64,000 bases of DNA from NCBI GenBank assembly GCA_023101885.1, contig JALPQD010000027.1:5991021-6055020 (forward strand). The letters are read 5' to 3'. Below, one piece after another: positions 1 to 10,209 of the stretch. A program made the position numbers and the translations under genes. Below the pieces are notes generated by a model. The model was not told where the DNA came from, ran no database searches, and was given only the letters and a program-made list of their open reading frames with translations. Within the stretch, counting starts at the first letter, position 1. Every line of letters begins with the position of its first letter. The stretch is from Typhlomys cinereus. Lineage: Eukaryota > Chordata > Mammalia > Rodentia > Platacanthomyidae.

Positions 1-640
1 TGGAAGGCCAAATTCTACCTGGCCGCCGATGTTCCCCTAGGATGATCCGCAGAGATGTGGGGGCTCCCTGCTGCAACCCGGCACCCTCTTCTCCCCTTGT
101 TGGACTCTCGATGCCTTTCGGATTGGATTCCTTGCGGAGAGGGCCTCGTCTACACCTTCCCTCTTTCTTCCTATTTCCAATTCTGATCCCAGGAATAAAA
201 CCAATAGTTCTGCTAACATGGTTAGTGGCCGGAGCGGGAGTCCTTGAGGCCAGGCCCGGGCACTGGAGACGGCTTTTTGCACCTCTAAATCTATTCGCTG
301 TAAAGAGCTTTGTATTATGTTGGTCTTAAGCAGGTTTCCGCCTTGTTCGTATCTCTTGCACATTTTTACAACCCGCTTTCCTATCCGGTTGCGGGATCTC
401 TTCCTTCCTTAGGAATTCTGAGCTGCGGCGTGTGGAACAGACCCACATGCGAATAGCGATTTCCCCAGAGCGCCGACGAAGTTGCGCCTGCCGCGGGAGC
501 TGGAGAGACGCCAGCTCGCAACGAGTTCCGCACCCGCGACGCAGTCGCTCCCTCTGTTCCTACAGAACTCGATAGTCCCGGGGACCCCGAGGTTGGGGGA
601 AGGGGAGGCGCCGGCCACCCAGCGAAATCCTTCTCTTTCC
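1..640. promoter_or_regulatory. CpG-rich island or 3' shore of a CpG island
   Basis: CpG is frequent here and rare in the rest of the window. About 21 CpG dinucleotides fall between 460 and 625 by direct count, with high G+C; 1-320 is moderately rich. CpG drops sharply after ~640. The simplest reading is the downstream edge of the TMEM163 promoter island, with exon 1 just before base 1. No TATA box or coding start is recognised. An alternative promoter inside intron 1 is also possible. Confidence 0.6.
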
Positions 641-1747
641 TCTCCCTGCACCTGTGAATGACCTCATCCCTGCAGGAGGTCAAGTAGCAAGATTTTTTTT
701 TTTTTTTAAATGTGTAGAACAAAGACGGGGCCCCAGCTTAGTTAAATTCTGTAGCATTGCGGGTGAACTCTTAACCGTCGGTCTGCTTTTCCCATCCTGC
801 AAAAAACTGGAGGGAACAGTGTGCTAGCGTGAGCTAATGCTCAGCTTTGTGTCAAGGTCCTGATTCAGCGTTGGGAAAAAAAAATCTGAACGCATATTCT
901 TTAGGTTATTTGTCAGTGCTCAAGTCAATTTCATTTTCCATTATATGGTCTTTCTGAAAGCCCTCTGTCCCTAGCCCTTCGAGGAGCGAAAGGATGGCCC
1001 TTAAACACACAGACACTCTGTTAGGATGGATCTGTCTCCCACAGACCCTAAAGTCCTATGCCTGGCCAGTCCTTGTGACCCATTCTGCCGATAAACAGTA
1101 ATGGATTGGGTAGCTTGGGACATCCACTGTCATATTTTATATGCTCCTGTTAATTATTCTTATGCCGATTTTGTTATCCCATGGGGATGTTGGGGAGGGG
1201 TGGCTGTGATCCCCTTCTCAATGGCCACAGGAACTGCAAAAGAGGAAGCCTCAGTTGTGGACCACTCTGCTCTCTCTCCCTGGTCCCCAAGGCCTTCTGC
1301 TAAGTCTGAAGAACTACAGTGTGTGTGTGGGGGGAAGGGGGATGGGCACTTAGGAGCACACCCACCTTCCCTTCTCCATTTTGTGTTGAATTCTTCCACA
1401 CAGTAAGACCCTGTAGCAGATTGTTTCTGACTCCAGTGGGAGAGTTTCTTTTAACTGAGTGGCTTGGACTGTCCTAGGCATTTCCCCTTATCAGTGACTA
1501 TGGGCTGGTTCCCAGAAACCTAGCTTCCTCCGAAGGTCATTCTCCAGCCCAGAAAGGAAATAGAGCTCTGGGGATTAAGACCATTAGGGACCAACACCAA
1601 GAAAAAAAAGTGTATCCAGGCCTTCTCTTCCCAATCTGGCCCAAACCTATGGCATGCCTTAGTCGAAAGGAGATTTAGCACTTTCAGTAGCTCTGCACCT
1701 AGTAATAATAACAATAATACCCTTTGCTGCAGAGAATAAAACACCTG
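641..1747. other. Intron, no recognised feature
   Basis: Unique-looking intronic sequence with a short poly-T tract near 691-707. No open frame with coding character and no recognisable repeat. Confidence 0.5.
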
Positions 1748-1903
1748 ACAGCCGTGGGGTGACTCATGTCTACAATCCCTGCACTCAGGAAACTGAGGCA
1801 GAAGGCTCACTGTAAATTGGAGACTGGCCCGGGCTCCATTCTGAGCTCTAGGATAGTCCAGACTGCAGAGTGAGATCCTGTTTCAAACACCAACAAAAGC
1901 AGT
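1748..1903 (+). repeat. B1 SINE, diverged
   Basis: The order of B1 (7SL-derived) landmarks is preserved: a head mentioning CTCATGTCTACAATCCCTGC, then ACTGAGGCAGAAGG, then GTGAGATCCTGTTTCAAA and a short A-rich end. It is strongly diverged and old. Confidence 0.65.
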
Positions 1904-2091
1904 GAAGTGGCTTTATGGAAAACGTTGCTTACCGAGAAGCTGATGACCTGAGTTGGATGCCCAGAACCCACAGGGTGGGAGGAGGTACCTGCTGCACATT
2001 ATTCCCTGACCTCTATCTGTTCACCACATGTTACCTCTTCCCATGGCAATAAAGAAATGCAAAATAAATAAAAGACAACAAAAAGCTTGGC
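1904..2091 (+). repeat. tRNA-derived SINE (B3/B4-like)
   Basis: Follows the B1 directly. It contains GATGACCTGAGTTGGATGCCCAGAACCCAC (B-box region, in two parts), then CTGACCTCTATCTG, and ends in an AATAAATAAA-type tail at ~2065-2090. Confidence 0.6.
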
Positions 2092-2654
2092 AAACTGAGA
2101 AGAAAACCATCAGAAGTAATTCACATTAGTGTGGAAATAACTGATGACTTAAATCTCCTCATCTATCTGTACCTGCTTTCCTTCGTTAATATATCCTAGA
2201 CTCTGTGTTCACAGGACCAAATTATGAATATGTGAAATTTAGGTCAGATTAGAAACCCTAGTTGGTGGACAGTTCTGGGCATCTAGGTCAGAGCTCCTGG
2301 CAGGCAGAAGTGAAACCCTCCTTAGTTTCTGCTGGGCCACTTGGCCTCTTCAGGCTGCCTGGCTTCCACCTGGGCACACCCTTCCTGAGGGAGGAGTCTT
2401 CACTACATCTCTGGGGCAACCTTGAAGGTGTTGAAGCACCTATGGTGGGCCGGTCATTTCAGAGCTGGACCTCACACTTCACTGCTCTTGGAACAGTAGA
2501 AGCTTTCTTATTCCTGCTATCACTTGCATTTTATTTATCATTCATTTGTTTATTTTGTATGTGAATGTTTGAACGTGCCTACATATGGGTGCAACTGTGT
2601 GCACTGCTTTAGGGGCCGAATGTTGACCTCCAGCATCTTTCCAGGAGCCATATG

Positions 2655-2990
2655 TCTTATTTTTTCTTTATTTGCTTTATTTAATTTATTACTATTGTGT
2701 GTGTGTGTGATGTATGGATGTGTATATGTGTGATGCATCAGCGTGCATGTCATGGAACCAGTGTGGAGGCAGAAGGATAGCTCTGTGGAGTTGGTTGTCA
2801 GGCTTGTGCAGCAAGTGCCTTCACTCCCTGAGCAGGTCCACCATCATGTTTTCTGGCCAAGGTATCTCATTGCCTGAGGTCAGTCTTTAAACTAAGCTGC
2901 CTGTACCTCCCCAGTGCTGAGATTATACATGTGTGCCTGGTGTCTTCCATCTTCCTAGGCTCTTGGCAGCATTTTTAGAAAGGAAAAAAA
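2655..2990 (-). repeat. tRNA-derived SINE plus B1 remnant, both reverse
   Basis: Reads in reverse as a B3/B4-like SINE: A-rich tail complement at 2655-2690, a short GT stretch, GCAAGTGCCTTCACTCCCTGAGC at ~2810-2835 in pieces, followed by a degraded reverse B1 ending in CCCAGTGCTGAGATTATACA. The 2092-2654 stretch before it holds nothing recognised. Confidence 0.5.
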
Positions 2991-3294
2991 ATCAACAGAT
3001 GAGTACAGTTATGGAGAAATGAGGAGGTCTTTGCTTTTGGATAATGCTCCCATTACAATGACTTCATTTTTCCCCTTCTCTTTTAATTTTAAATTCTAAT
3101 ATGGGAGGCATATTGGAGATTAGATCTGGGGAAGAACTTCCGGTCCTACTGGCTGAAAAAAGCCTCAAAAACTGTGGCTGTCACTTGCACCTCCTGAAGA
3201 AGTGCTGAGCACCACTCACTGGAGGGGAGGCTTCCTGGAGGAGTATCCCCTCATATGTGGGAATATGTAGTAGATCATTAAGACCAGCCATCGG

Positions 3295-3591
3295 GGGGCT
3301 GGAGAGGTGGCTCAGGGGTTAAGCCTCTGCCTTCCAGGTGGAAGATCCTGAGTTCGGATCCTAAACCCCATGTATAGATGCCAGGTGGAAGCGGGAGCGG
3401 CCTGCGTTTCTGATCCTGGTAGGGCAGAGCCTGTGAATCCCGGGGCTGAGTAAACGAGGAGGTGGAGGTGGTCCATGATGGTTCCCGAATTCGTCCGTGG
3501 TTCTAAACACACACACATACACACGCATACACGCATATACCCACAATTGAATAAATAATAAATAATAATAAAAAAAATTAAAAAAAAAAAA
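3295..3591 (+). repeat. Young B2-like SINE, copy 1
   Basis: A tRNA-derived SINE with Pol III A-box TGGCTCAGGGG and B-box-like GAGTTCGGATCC near the 5' end. The lineage-specific body includes AGCCTGTGAATCCCGGGG and GGTGGTTCCCGAATTCGT (given separately), followed by a CA-rich stretch, CAATTGAATAAATAATAA and an A tail. It is preceded by AGACCAGCCATC (3281-3292), repeated after the tail at 3592-3603: a 12-bp TSD. Copy 2 starts directly after that. Confidence 0.85.
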
Positions 3592-3603
3592 AGACCAGCC
3601 ATC

Positions 3604-3901
3604 GGGGCTGGAGAGGTGGCTCAGGGGTTAAGCCTATGCCTTGCGGGCAGAAGGTCCTGAGTTCGGATTCTAGACCCCACCCCACATATAGATGCCGAGC
3701 GGAAGCGGGGGTGAGGGGTGGCCTGTGCTTCTGGTTCTGGTAGGGCGGAGCCTGTGAATCCCGGGGCAGAATAAACAAGGAGGAGGTGGAGGCGGTCCAT
3801 GGTGGTTCCCAAATTCGTCTGTGGTTCTCTACACACATGCGCACACATGCATACATGCACAATTGAATAAATAATAAATTAAAAAAATTGAAAAAAAAGA
3901 A
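3604..3901 (+). repeat. Young B2-like SINE, copy 2 (tandem with copy 1)
   Basis: Same family and orientation as copy 1, with the same order of landmarks and the same CAATTGAATAAATAATAA tail. It carries a small insertion around 3686-3693 and another near 3710. The sequence after its tail repeats AGACCAGCC at 3902-3910, so three copies of the target site bracket two SINEs. Confidence 0.85.
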
Positions 3902-3910
3902 AGACCAGCC

Positions 3911-4442
3911 AGCCCTGGAAGGAAAAATAAAATAAAGTAACACAGAGTATCGACAAGCCAGGAGATGGTTCCTAGGCTTTGCAAATGACTGTTCAGGTGA
4001 GCAGGTGCTAAAGTAACAGAGCATCAGATTCCAGGGAATCAACAGATCAGGACCAAGGGGGGATTTTTATGTCATTTGGGAAAAAGAAAGGAGTTGCTGA
4101 GAGTTGCAGGATCTGTTCCTTCCAGGTTAAGGTATCTCCAGACACAAGAGTGATGTTAGTTGATTTCAGAATGGGTGATTTCTCAGTATAAGAAAGAGGC
4201 AGACAAATGGACATGGCTCGTACCTAGGATGGGTTCTGACAATAGAGGAAGAGAGAAGACTTATATTTTTTCCATTCAAATTCATTACTTATTTATTCAT
4301 TTCAGATAAGGTGTTAAGTAATCCAGTGTAACCTCAAGCACATACATATACATATATACAAGTACACATATATGAGCATATATGTGTACATTTATGAACA
4401 CACATATACATATAAAATACATAATATGTATATATAATTTCT
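3911..4442. other. Intron, no recognised feature
   Basis: AT-rich intronic sequence with an alternating TA/CA stretch before the microsatellite. Nothing else recognised. Confidence 0.4.

Positions 4443-4484
<42 letters not shown>
4443..4484. repeat. (CA)n microsatellite, about 20 units
   Basis: Uninterrupted AC dinucleotides from ~4445 to 4484, preceded by TATATA-rich sequence. Confidence 0.95.
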
Positions 4485-4487
<3 letters not shown>

Positions 4488-4497
4488 TATATACACA

Positions 4498-4672
4498 TGA
4501 CTGGATACAACCCAAGGATAACCTTGAACTTCTGATTCTCTTCCGCCTTCACTCCCCACTTCCAAGTCTAGGATTACATGTGTACCGCCATGTCCAGTTG
4601 GTCCAGTACCGAGGGTCAAAGCCAGGGCCTTGTGCACATGAGGCAAACTCTCTACCACCTGAGCCACAGTTC
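4498..4672 (-). repeat. B4-like (ID+B1) SINE, reverse
   Basis: Reverse-strand B1 landmarks (ACCTTGAACTTCTGATTCTC, GTCTAGGATTACATGTGTACC) are followed by a reverse ID head (CAGGGCCTTGTGCACATGAGG, CTCTACCACCTGAGCC, in parts). The following 4673-5561 holds no recognised feature. Confidence 0.6.
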
Positions 4673-5561
4673 TGGCTGTACTTGTGCATCCGTGCAGGGA
4701 GACTTGGAGACAGTTTCACAGTGAGGTGGTAGACATGGGTTATCCTTCTGGTCTGCGTCCTCCTCTACTCCCTGGCTCTGTGTGAACCCCTAGGTTTAAA
4801 ATCATGTCACACACTCGGGCTGCCGACCCATGAAGCCACCTTCTACACAGTCCTGCTTGCTTTGTTCACAGCCTGTGTGGGGATACCTGCAATGAGAACT
4901 TTCAACAGGGTCTTAGATTTTTTTTAAACAAGATTCACTTTTTCATCACTGTAGGGCTCAGAAAATGATACCCCAAAGTATGGCACTTTGACATGCCGGG
5001 TGTTCCGAACTAAGGTCTCTACATGCTTTCCTGCCTGCCAGTTGGCCAATGCTCCACTATTTCCTTCCATCTCTATCCACCTGGGGATAGAGTCTGGGGA
5101 ATAGTCCTATCTGCCACGAACTGGGCCTTCCCAGATCAGTCAGGCAAACAATAGCATCTTCTTCGACTAGAGACTCACCTCCCAAGTGTCAAGTTGATGG
5201 CTGAACATATGCTCTTCCCAGAAGAAAGCCGTAAATCCTGGAAGTGCTGCTCTCCCTTCCCTAGCCTCTCTGTGCAAGAGCTGGTCACGCGGAAACTCTT
5301 TAACTAGGCCTGATAGTAGATCAAGCAAAAGACCTCATTCCAGAAGGATCCCTGACAATACCCAAGAGAGGAATACCTCAGAGGAAATAGCAAGAATCAG
5401 AACAGGCAGGCCTTCTAAATTTCTCTTTTTGGCTCTGCTGCCATTCATTTACACCTCTCATCTACATGACATCCAATTTTCATCAAATCTGATCATAAAC
5501 AAAATTTCCTCTCACCTTTGGGTTTTCATTTCTAAAGGTTTCTGTGATATGTAGAACTTAA

Positions 5562-5671
5562 TTCCTTCCTTCTTCCTTCCTTCCTTCCTTCCTTCCTTCC
5601 TTCCTTCCTTCCTTCCTTCCTTCCTTCCTTCCTTCCTTCCTTCCTTCCTTCCTTCTTTCCTTCCTTCCTTC
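5562..5671. repeat. (TTCC)n tetranucleotide repeat, ~110 bp
   Basis: Nearly perfect TTCC units over about 110 bases with two TTCT interruptions. It is a pure pyrimidine strand and so a possible triplex-forming tract. It abuts a reverse ID element. Confidence 0.95.
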
Positions 5672-5675
5672 TATT

Positions 5676-5760
5676 TTTTTAATCTCATAGTGCCAGGGAT
5701 TGAGCCCAGGGTCTTGTACATAATAGGCAAGTGCTTCACCACCGAGCTACATCACTCTCT
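5676..5760 (-). repeat. ID element, reverse
   Basis: Reverse complement of the ID consensus: GCCAGGGATTGAGCCCAGGG, CTTGTACATAATAGGCAAG and CACCACCGAGCTACATC. Confidence 0.75.
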
Positions 5761-5789
5761 GTTCTCACTTCCTGGTAGTAGTTTTCTTT

Positions 5790-6260
5790 TATTTGTAAGA
5801 AAAGTATCTATAACGACAATGTAATTTTTATTGTAATCCCCATCTTCATTGTCCAGTCTCATCATCCCTGGAAGACTTCTTCCCAGTCATTTCCCTCCCT
5901 GCCCAGTATCCATTCTTGTACATGTGTCCCACTGCATCCAACAGGGGATGTCTGTTTTTGTGTGTGCCTGGGTACCTAATGCAGCGTAGCAGAGTTTCAG
6001 TAGGGAGCACTGATGTCTGGAGACTACTTCCTCCATCCATCTCAGACCATCAGTGATCCTTCTGTGAGGGGTGGGACCGTCTGAATTTCTCCCTCATTCA
6101 CTGTGTCATGTCATTATACACAGTCTTGCGTAGGTCATGTGCGCATGAGCTTGGTTGCAGTGGGTTCAAGGCTGTATTGATTTTATGGCTAGATGGTAAT
6201 GCCTGTAGATGCTCCTCCCCCGATCTGTCCTCACATTCCTTCCTCTGTGATGTACCCTAG
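5790..6260 (-). repeat. Probable L1 3'UTR fragment, reverse
   Basis: Layout resembles reverse-strand rodent L1 3' ends: a TTTTTATTGTAATCCC start, a C-rich tract with CATTTCCCTCCCTGCCC, then TTTTTGTGTGTGCC and GAGCACTGATGTCTGGAG. A similar layout recurs at 21385-21780. Assignment is by pattern only. Confidence 0.4.
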
Positions 6261-6303
6261 ACTTTGACATGGTGGTCTGGGGGATGCTTTGGATGTCCTG
6301 TTT

Positions 6304-6587
6304 TTTTTTAATTTTTTTAAAAAAATTTTTATTATTATTTATTCAACTGTGCACATGTGTGTCTGTGTGTGTCTGTATATGTGTAGAACCACAGACGAAC
6401 TCGCAAACCACCATGGACGCCTCCACCTCCTTCTGCCCTGGGGATTCACAGGCTCTGCCCTACCAGGACCAGAAGCGCAGGCCGCCCCCGCTTCCGCCTG
6501 GCATCTGTGCGTGGGATCTGGGATCCGAACTCAGGACCTTCCGCCTGCAAGGCGGAGGCTTAATCCCTGAGCCACCTCTCCAGCCCC
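6304..6587 (-). repeat. Young B2-like SINE, copy 3, reverse
   Basis: Full-length reverse copy: complement of the AATAAATAATAA tail at ~6325-6345, then a short GT-rich stretch, the body, and CCACCTCTCCAGCCCC at the end (6572-6587). It is flanked by an exact 14-bp duplication TGGATGTCCTGTTT at 6290-6303 and 6588-6601. It lies 1.6 kb upstream of exon 2, in opposite orientation to copies 1 and 2. Confidence 0.9.
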
Positions 6588-6621
6588 TGGATGTCCTGTT
6601 TATGCTTGAATATTATTCAGG

Positions 6622-6856
6622 TGCTTGCTTTCTGAGACTTTTTGGAGACAGGATTTCATTTATCCCAGGCTGGCCTCAAGCTCCCTATATAGTCAAAGAT
6701 GACCTTGACTATCTGATCCTCCTGGCTTTACATCTGGAGAACTGGGCTTACAAGTGAGTAACACCATGCCTGGTCTATGTGATGCTGGGATGGAGCCCAG
6801 GCTTTGTGCATGCTAGGCAGGCACTCTACAAACAGACCTATAACTACAGCCCACAT
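6622..6856 (-). repeat. B4-like (B1+ID) SINE, reverse
   Basis: Reverse B1 half (GGAGACAGGATTTCATTTATC, AAGATGACCTTGACTATCTG, in parts) joined to a reverse ID half (GCTTTGTGCATGCTAGGCAG, CACTCTACAAACAGACCTAT). Confidence 0.65.
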
Positions 6857-7484
6857 GAAGACCATTAATTCAATAAATTTGTTATGATTTTTCTCTTATT
6901 TACCTGTCTTGTAGTATATGAAGTGTAAGTGAGGGGAGGTGCGACACCCCTTCTGTCCCTATATCTAAGCGTGATAGACACTGGGAAAAAAATCCTGATA
7001 CTCACATTTGGTCCATCTCACATGAGACATTTTATGAATGTGTGCTAATTTGCCAGTTTTCCCCAAGTCTTCATGTCTGAAACCAGTGTGATGGCGCTGT
7101 GCTCATGCAGAATGCGTGGCTGAAAACTCCATTCTTTGCCAGCTAAGAAGAGGCACGCGGGGTTTATCCTTCACAGGAGAAGAAAGAGACATAAATCAAG
7201 ATCAGCCCGAAGATGTTTTAGCCTGACTGCAGGCTGCTGAAGTGTGAGCATGGCCTGGGAGTTATGGCAAGTTCCTGTTACTGTCAGGGGCCGTGTGCAA
7301 AGCTCAGGAGGTGGACATAAAGCTCGCCTTGTACATAGTCTGCTTCAGAAGCTCGCTCTGGCGTCATCAGGACCACTTCACTTCCACATGCTGAGAGAGA
7401 GAGAGAGTAAAAAGAAGAGAGGGAGAGAGAGAGGCAGAAAGAGAGAGAGAACTAGAGATCAGCCTTGAGTGTCATTCCAATAAT
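6857..7484. other. Intron with a GA-rich tract
   Basis: Nothing recognised except a purine-rich GAGA stretch at about 7391-7454. Confidence 0.45.
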
Positions 7485-7682
7485 ACCCACCTTGTTTTTT
7501 GAGACAGGGTCTCTCATGGAAAACCTGGAGTCTCAGGGATCCACCTGTCCTCTCTCCATAGGGCAGAGATTTCAAGCATGCACCACCATACCCAGTTTTT
7601 TCACATGGGTTCTGGAGCACTTGCTCAGCCACTCATTCTAGCGTGGCAAACACTTACCCACTGAGTTGTCTCCCCAGCTCCT
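7485..7682 (-). repeat. B3-like tRNA SINE, reverse
   Basis: Landmarks of the common reverse SINE in this window: TTTTTTGAGACAGGGTCTCTC, AGGGATCCACCTGTCC, ACATGGGTTCTGGAGC, CCACTGAGTTGTCTCCCCAG. From 7683 to 8221 the sequence looks unique and leads into the exon 2 splice acceptor. Confidence 0.6.
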
Positions 7683-8221
7683 GTTGGAGGAAAGAGAAAA
7701 CTTGGTGTATAATTTGGGCCTGCAGACCTTCAGTCATCAGACGGCCCAGTGAAAGCATTGCTATCATGTGCTTTGTGCTTGTGTGACCCCTCCCTTGCCA
7801 TGGGGCCTTTATTAGTGGATCAATGTCTACAGCCAAGGAGGACAAATGCCTATGTGGTCACTGCGCTCCTAACAGAAGGATCTTGTTGGGAGGAGCATCA
7901 TCTAGTTTACTGAGCCTAGTGACTTAATACCAGGCAAGAAGTGGCCTGGGCTGACTATCGAGAAGTGGTGGGGGTCTGCAGAGCATCTCTAGGAAAGAGA
8001 GTGACTGTTACCCTAAGTAAACACATATGGCTTGGACCTGTGGTTGTTCAAGAGATGCCAGAAGGTTTGGGTTTTTTTGTGTGTGAAATCTCCTAATTGT
8101 GAAAACACAGTACTGTCCAAACAAAATACATCTTGGCCCGTGGGCTGTCAGTTTGCAGTCTTCGGATAGGAAACTGTGGCTCATGATAGAAGTATCTGAC
8201 TGCCTCCTCCCCTTTCCTCAG

Positions 8222-8341
8222 GTTTGCTAGAGAGCAGCACTCGCCTGAAACCTCACGAGGCCCAGAACTACAGAAAGAAGGCATTGTGGGTATCTTGGCT
8301 GTCTATCTTCGTCACGTTGGCCCTGGCGGTGGCCGCCTTCA
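8222..8341 (+). CDS. TMEM163: TMEM163 exon 2: zinc transporter, start of membrane domain
   Basis: This internal exon of 120 bases is preceded by a pyrimidine tract ending CCTCAG and followed by the donor GTGAGTATG. It enters in phase with two bases completing a Gly codon, then 39 codons, and leaves after the first base of the next codon. The translation contains LLESSTRLKPHEAQNYRKKA and then LWVSWLSIFVTLALAVAAF. From memory this matches vertebrate TMEM163 (SV31/ZnT11) residues ~69-107: the end of the cytosolic N-terminus and most of transmembrane helix 1. The protein is a six-helix CDF-type zinc transporter of synaptic vesicles and endolysosomes, reported to interact with TRPML1. Recalled human sequence differs at two helix positions (Phe to Leu, Ile to Phe). 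Leu at 8245-8247 corresponds to human Leu76, a reported leukodystrophy site, and is kept. The frame has no stops and the splice sites are intact, so the exon looks functional. Only this exon is in the window. Confidence 0.93.
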
Positions 8342-10060
8342 GTGAGTATGCTAGTCTCATTGATCGATGCGTGTCAAGCAGTGCCTGCCTTCCTCTCTAA
8401 CCCCTGTGGGATGCGCGTTTGCTTTTAGTTGATGATTATTGATGAGTTAATTTCTTTTTTAGATGGCTGGAGTGTCAGCGTAACTTATAAATTAGTAAGT
8501 GGCTTCTCTCCTATGCAGAGAGAAGCAGTATTATGAGAAAGAAGCACAGAAACATACCGATAGCTTTAGCTCTGGGCGTGCAGTCTGCAGAAGCAGATCC
8601 CGGATGTCAGCACGTTGCACAGCCTGGAAATGCACATTCTGAGTATGACGTAACCAGATAAGTGCACACTTGCCATGAGCCCTCTCCTTGCTTATCGCGC
8701 CATGTCTCGTGCATGATCTGCAATAAAATCTGAGATACATTCCAGACAAGGAAAGATGGAAGGGCCTCCCTTCGAAGGCCAGGGGACCGAAAATATAAAA
8801 GCATTTCAGCAGGACTAGCTGGACAATTTCTGCCTTCAAATGATCCTGTCTAGAGACCAAGAAATCCTGTAGTGGGATTTTCTGTCCACATTTGCAACCC
8901 ACGGAAACATGCATGCATTATACCATTTCTTATTAGCCTTGCCATGATTCCTAAATCTAATCATGGATAGCAACAGTTCGACCTTGATAGAAGCCATACA
9001 TATTTTTTAAAATCTTCTTTCTTCATGCTGAGGAAACCGGGCTTATTGTACATGTTTGTGATTCATTAATTACCAAAGAGAAAAATCTACAAATTTAAGT
9101 GCTAAGAATCTTAGGAGGCATCTCAGAGTAAGAGGAAAAAAGGACCATGGTTATGAGATGGTAGGGCTGCATGTGGATTCTTTAAAATTCTATTCTATTC
9201 TGCCTGGTTGGATCTGTGGCTGGAAGTCTCGATTGGATCCCAAGGGAGGATATTAGAATTTGACCAACTGCTCCCTTCAAAACTCCCGCATACATTACTC
9301 AAAGCAATTTATATCAGAGACACTGTACCATCGCTCAGCTGTAAGAAAGCCGGCTGCATACTGAAGAAGGTGATGCATTTCGGGAGTATAAACATTCACC
9401 AGCAAGTCAGAAATCTAATCAAGGGGAATTCTCATTCTTGAAAATAGCCGTTCCTTCCCCTCTCCTCCCCTTTTCAGTGTGCAAAGAATAACCAGGATGG
9501 ACGTCTCTGGAGGGTAATTTGGTGATGCTAGTGGCTTGGGGCGGGGATGCAGGCTGAAGACTTGGAGACATGGGTAATTTACATATGTAAAGAAGGAGGT
9601 GTGGAATGATGGGAGGTGATTTACACATGGAATAACCATGACATGTCCCTGAGCTGTTCAGGTTTTATTCAGTGTCTGAATAAGTGTGAACACTTGTGAA
9701 TAAGTCTTTCTTTAGGAAGCGCGATGCTACATTTGATGTACTTGAATCTCCTAATGGGGAATGATTCTGAGGAAATCTTGGTGTCATCTTAGGGCCTGAC
9801 CCATTGGGTTATCTTAAAAGAGTGGTAAGAAAATGTAAGCAGAAAAATGGCTAGTAGGATGGGATGGACAAAAGTGTCCTCATCCTTTTTCCTTGGGAAC
9901 TAACTATCTCACCCCTTTTTCAACAGCAAATGTTTGATCTAAAACCATCCACTCCTTACCTATAATCTATAGACACTGGGAATAGTTATTTTTGTATGGT
10001 TCATTTCATTTTCAAATTGCTCCCAAGAAGCATAGACGATAAATGGTATTTCCTACTATT
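8342..10060. other. Low-repeat intronic stretch downstream of exon 2
   Basis: About 1.7 kb with almost no recognisable SINE or L1 sequence. A 127-codon minus-strand open frame (8531-8914) has no recognised homology. Near 9190-9200 there is a short ATTCT repeat. Such a repeat-poor stretch next to an exon may hold conserved regulatory sequence, but I cannot show this. Confidence 0.4.
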
Positions 10061-10074
10061 TTAATGAGAGTAGC

Positions 10075-10079
10075 TGTGT

Positions 10080-10153
<74 letters not shown>

Positions 10154-10154
10154 G
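10075..10154. repeat. (GT)n microsatellite with GC interruptions, ~80 bp
   Basis: Alternating GT from 10075 with several GC steps in the first 25 bases and one TATG near the end. Alternating purine-pyrimidine sequence favours Z-DNA. Confidence 0.95.
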
Positions 10155-10209
10155 AGATCAAAGACTGTTAATCAGCATGAAGATTGGTACTGTATTTATG
10201 ATAGACGTT

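Larger units (their letters stand above)
1..8221 (+). other. TMEM163: TMEM163 intron 1 (3' part)
   Basis: This is inferred to be intron 1 because exon 2 starts at 8222 with a 3' splice site (pyrimidine-rich tract ending in CAG at 8219-8221) and no exon 1 coding sequence is seen upstream. Human exon 1, as I recall it, ends in a Glu-Asp-Arg stretch plus the first base of a Gly codon; nothing like it precedes a GT in the first 8 kb. The segment begins CpG-rich and then turns into SINE-rich intron with three young B2-like SINEs. Confidence 0.8.

Noticed and set aside
37..722. Open frames in the CpG-rich start as a possible exon 1 of TMEM163
   Set aside because: None resembles the expected Pro-rich N-terminus ending before the exon 2 Gly codon, and no matching donor site was found. 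CpG-rich DNA often lacks stops by chance.
3295..3375. tRNA gene call on the SINE heads
   Set aside because: A- and B-box-like motifs are present, but the sequence cannot form a full tRNA cloverleaf and continues into a SINE body and A-rich tail. It is a tRNA-derived retroposon head.
8531..8914. 127-codon minus-strand frame next to exon 2
   Set aside because: No recognised homology and no splice or start context. Kept only as part of a repeat-poor stretch.
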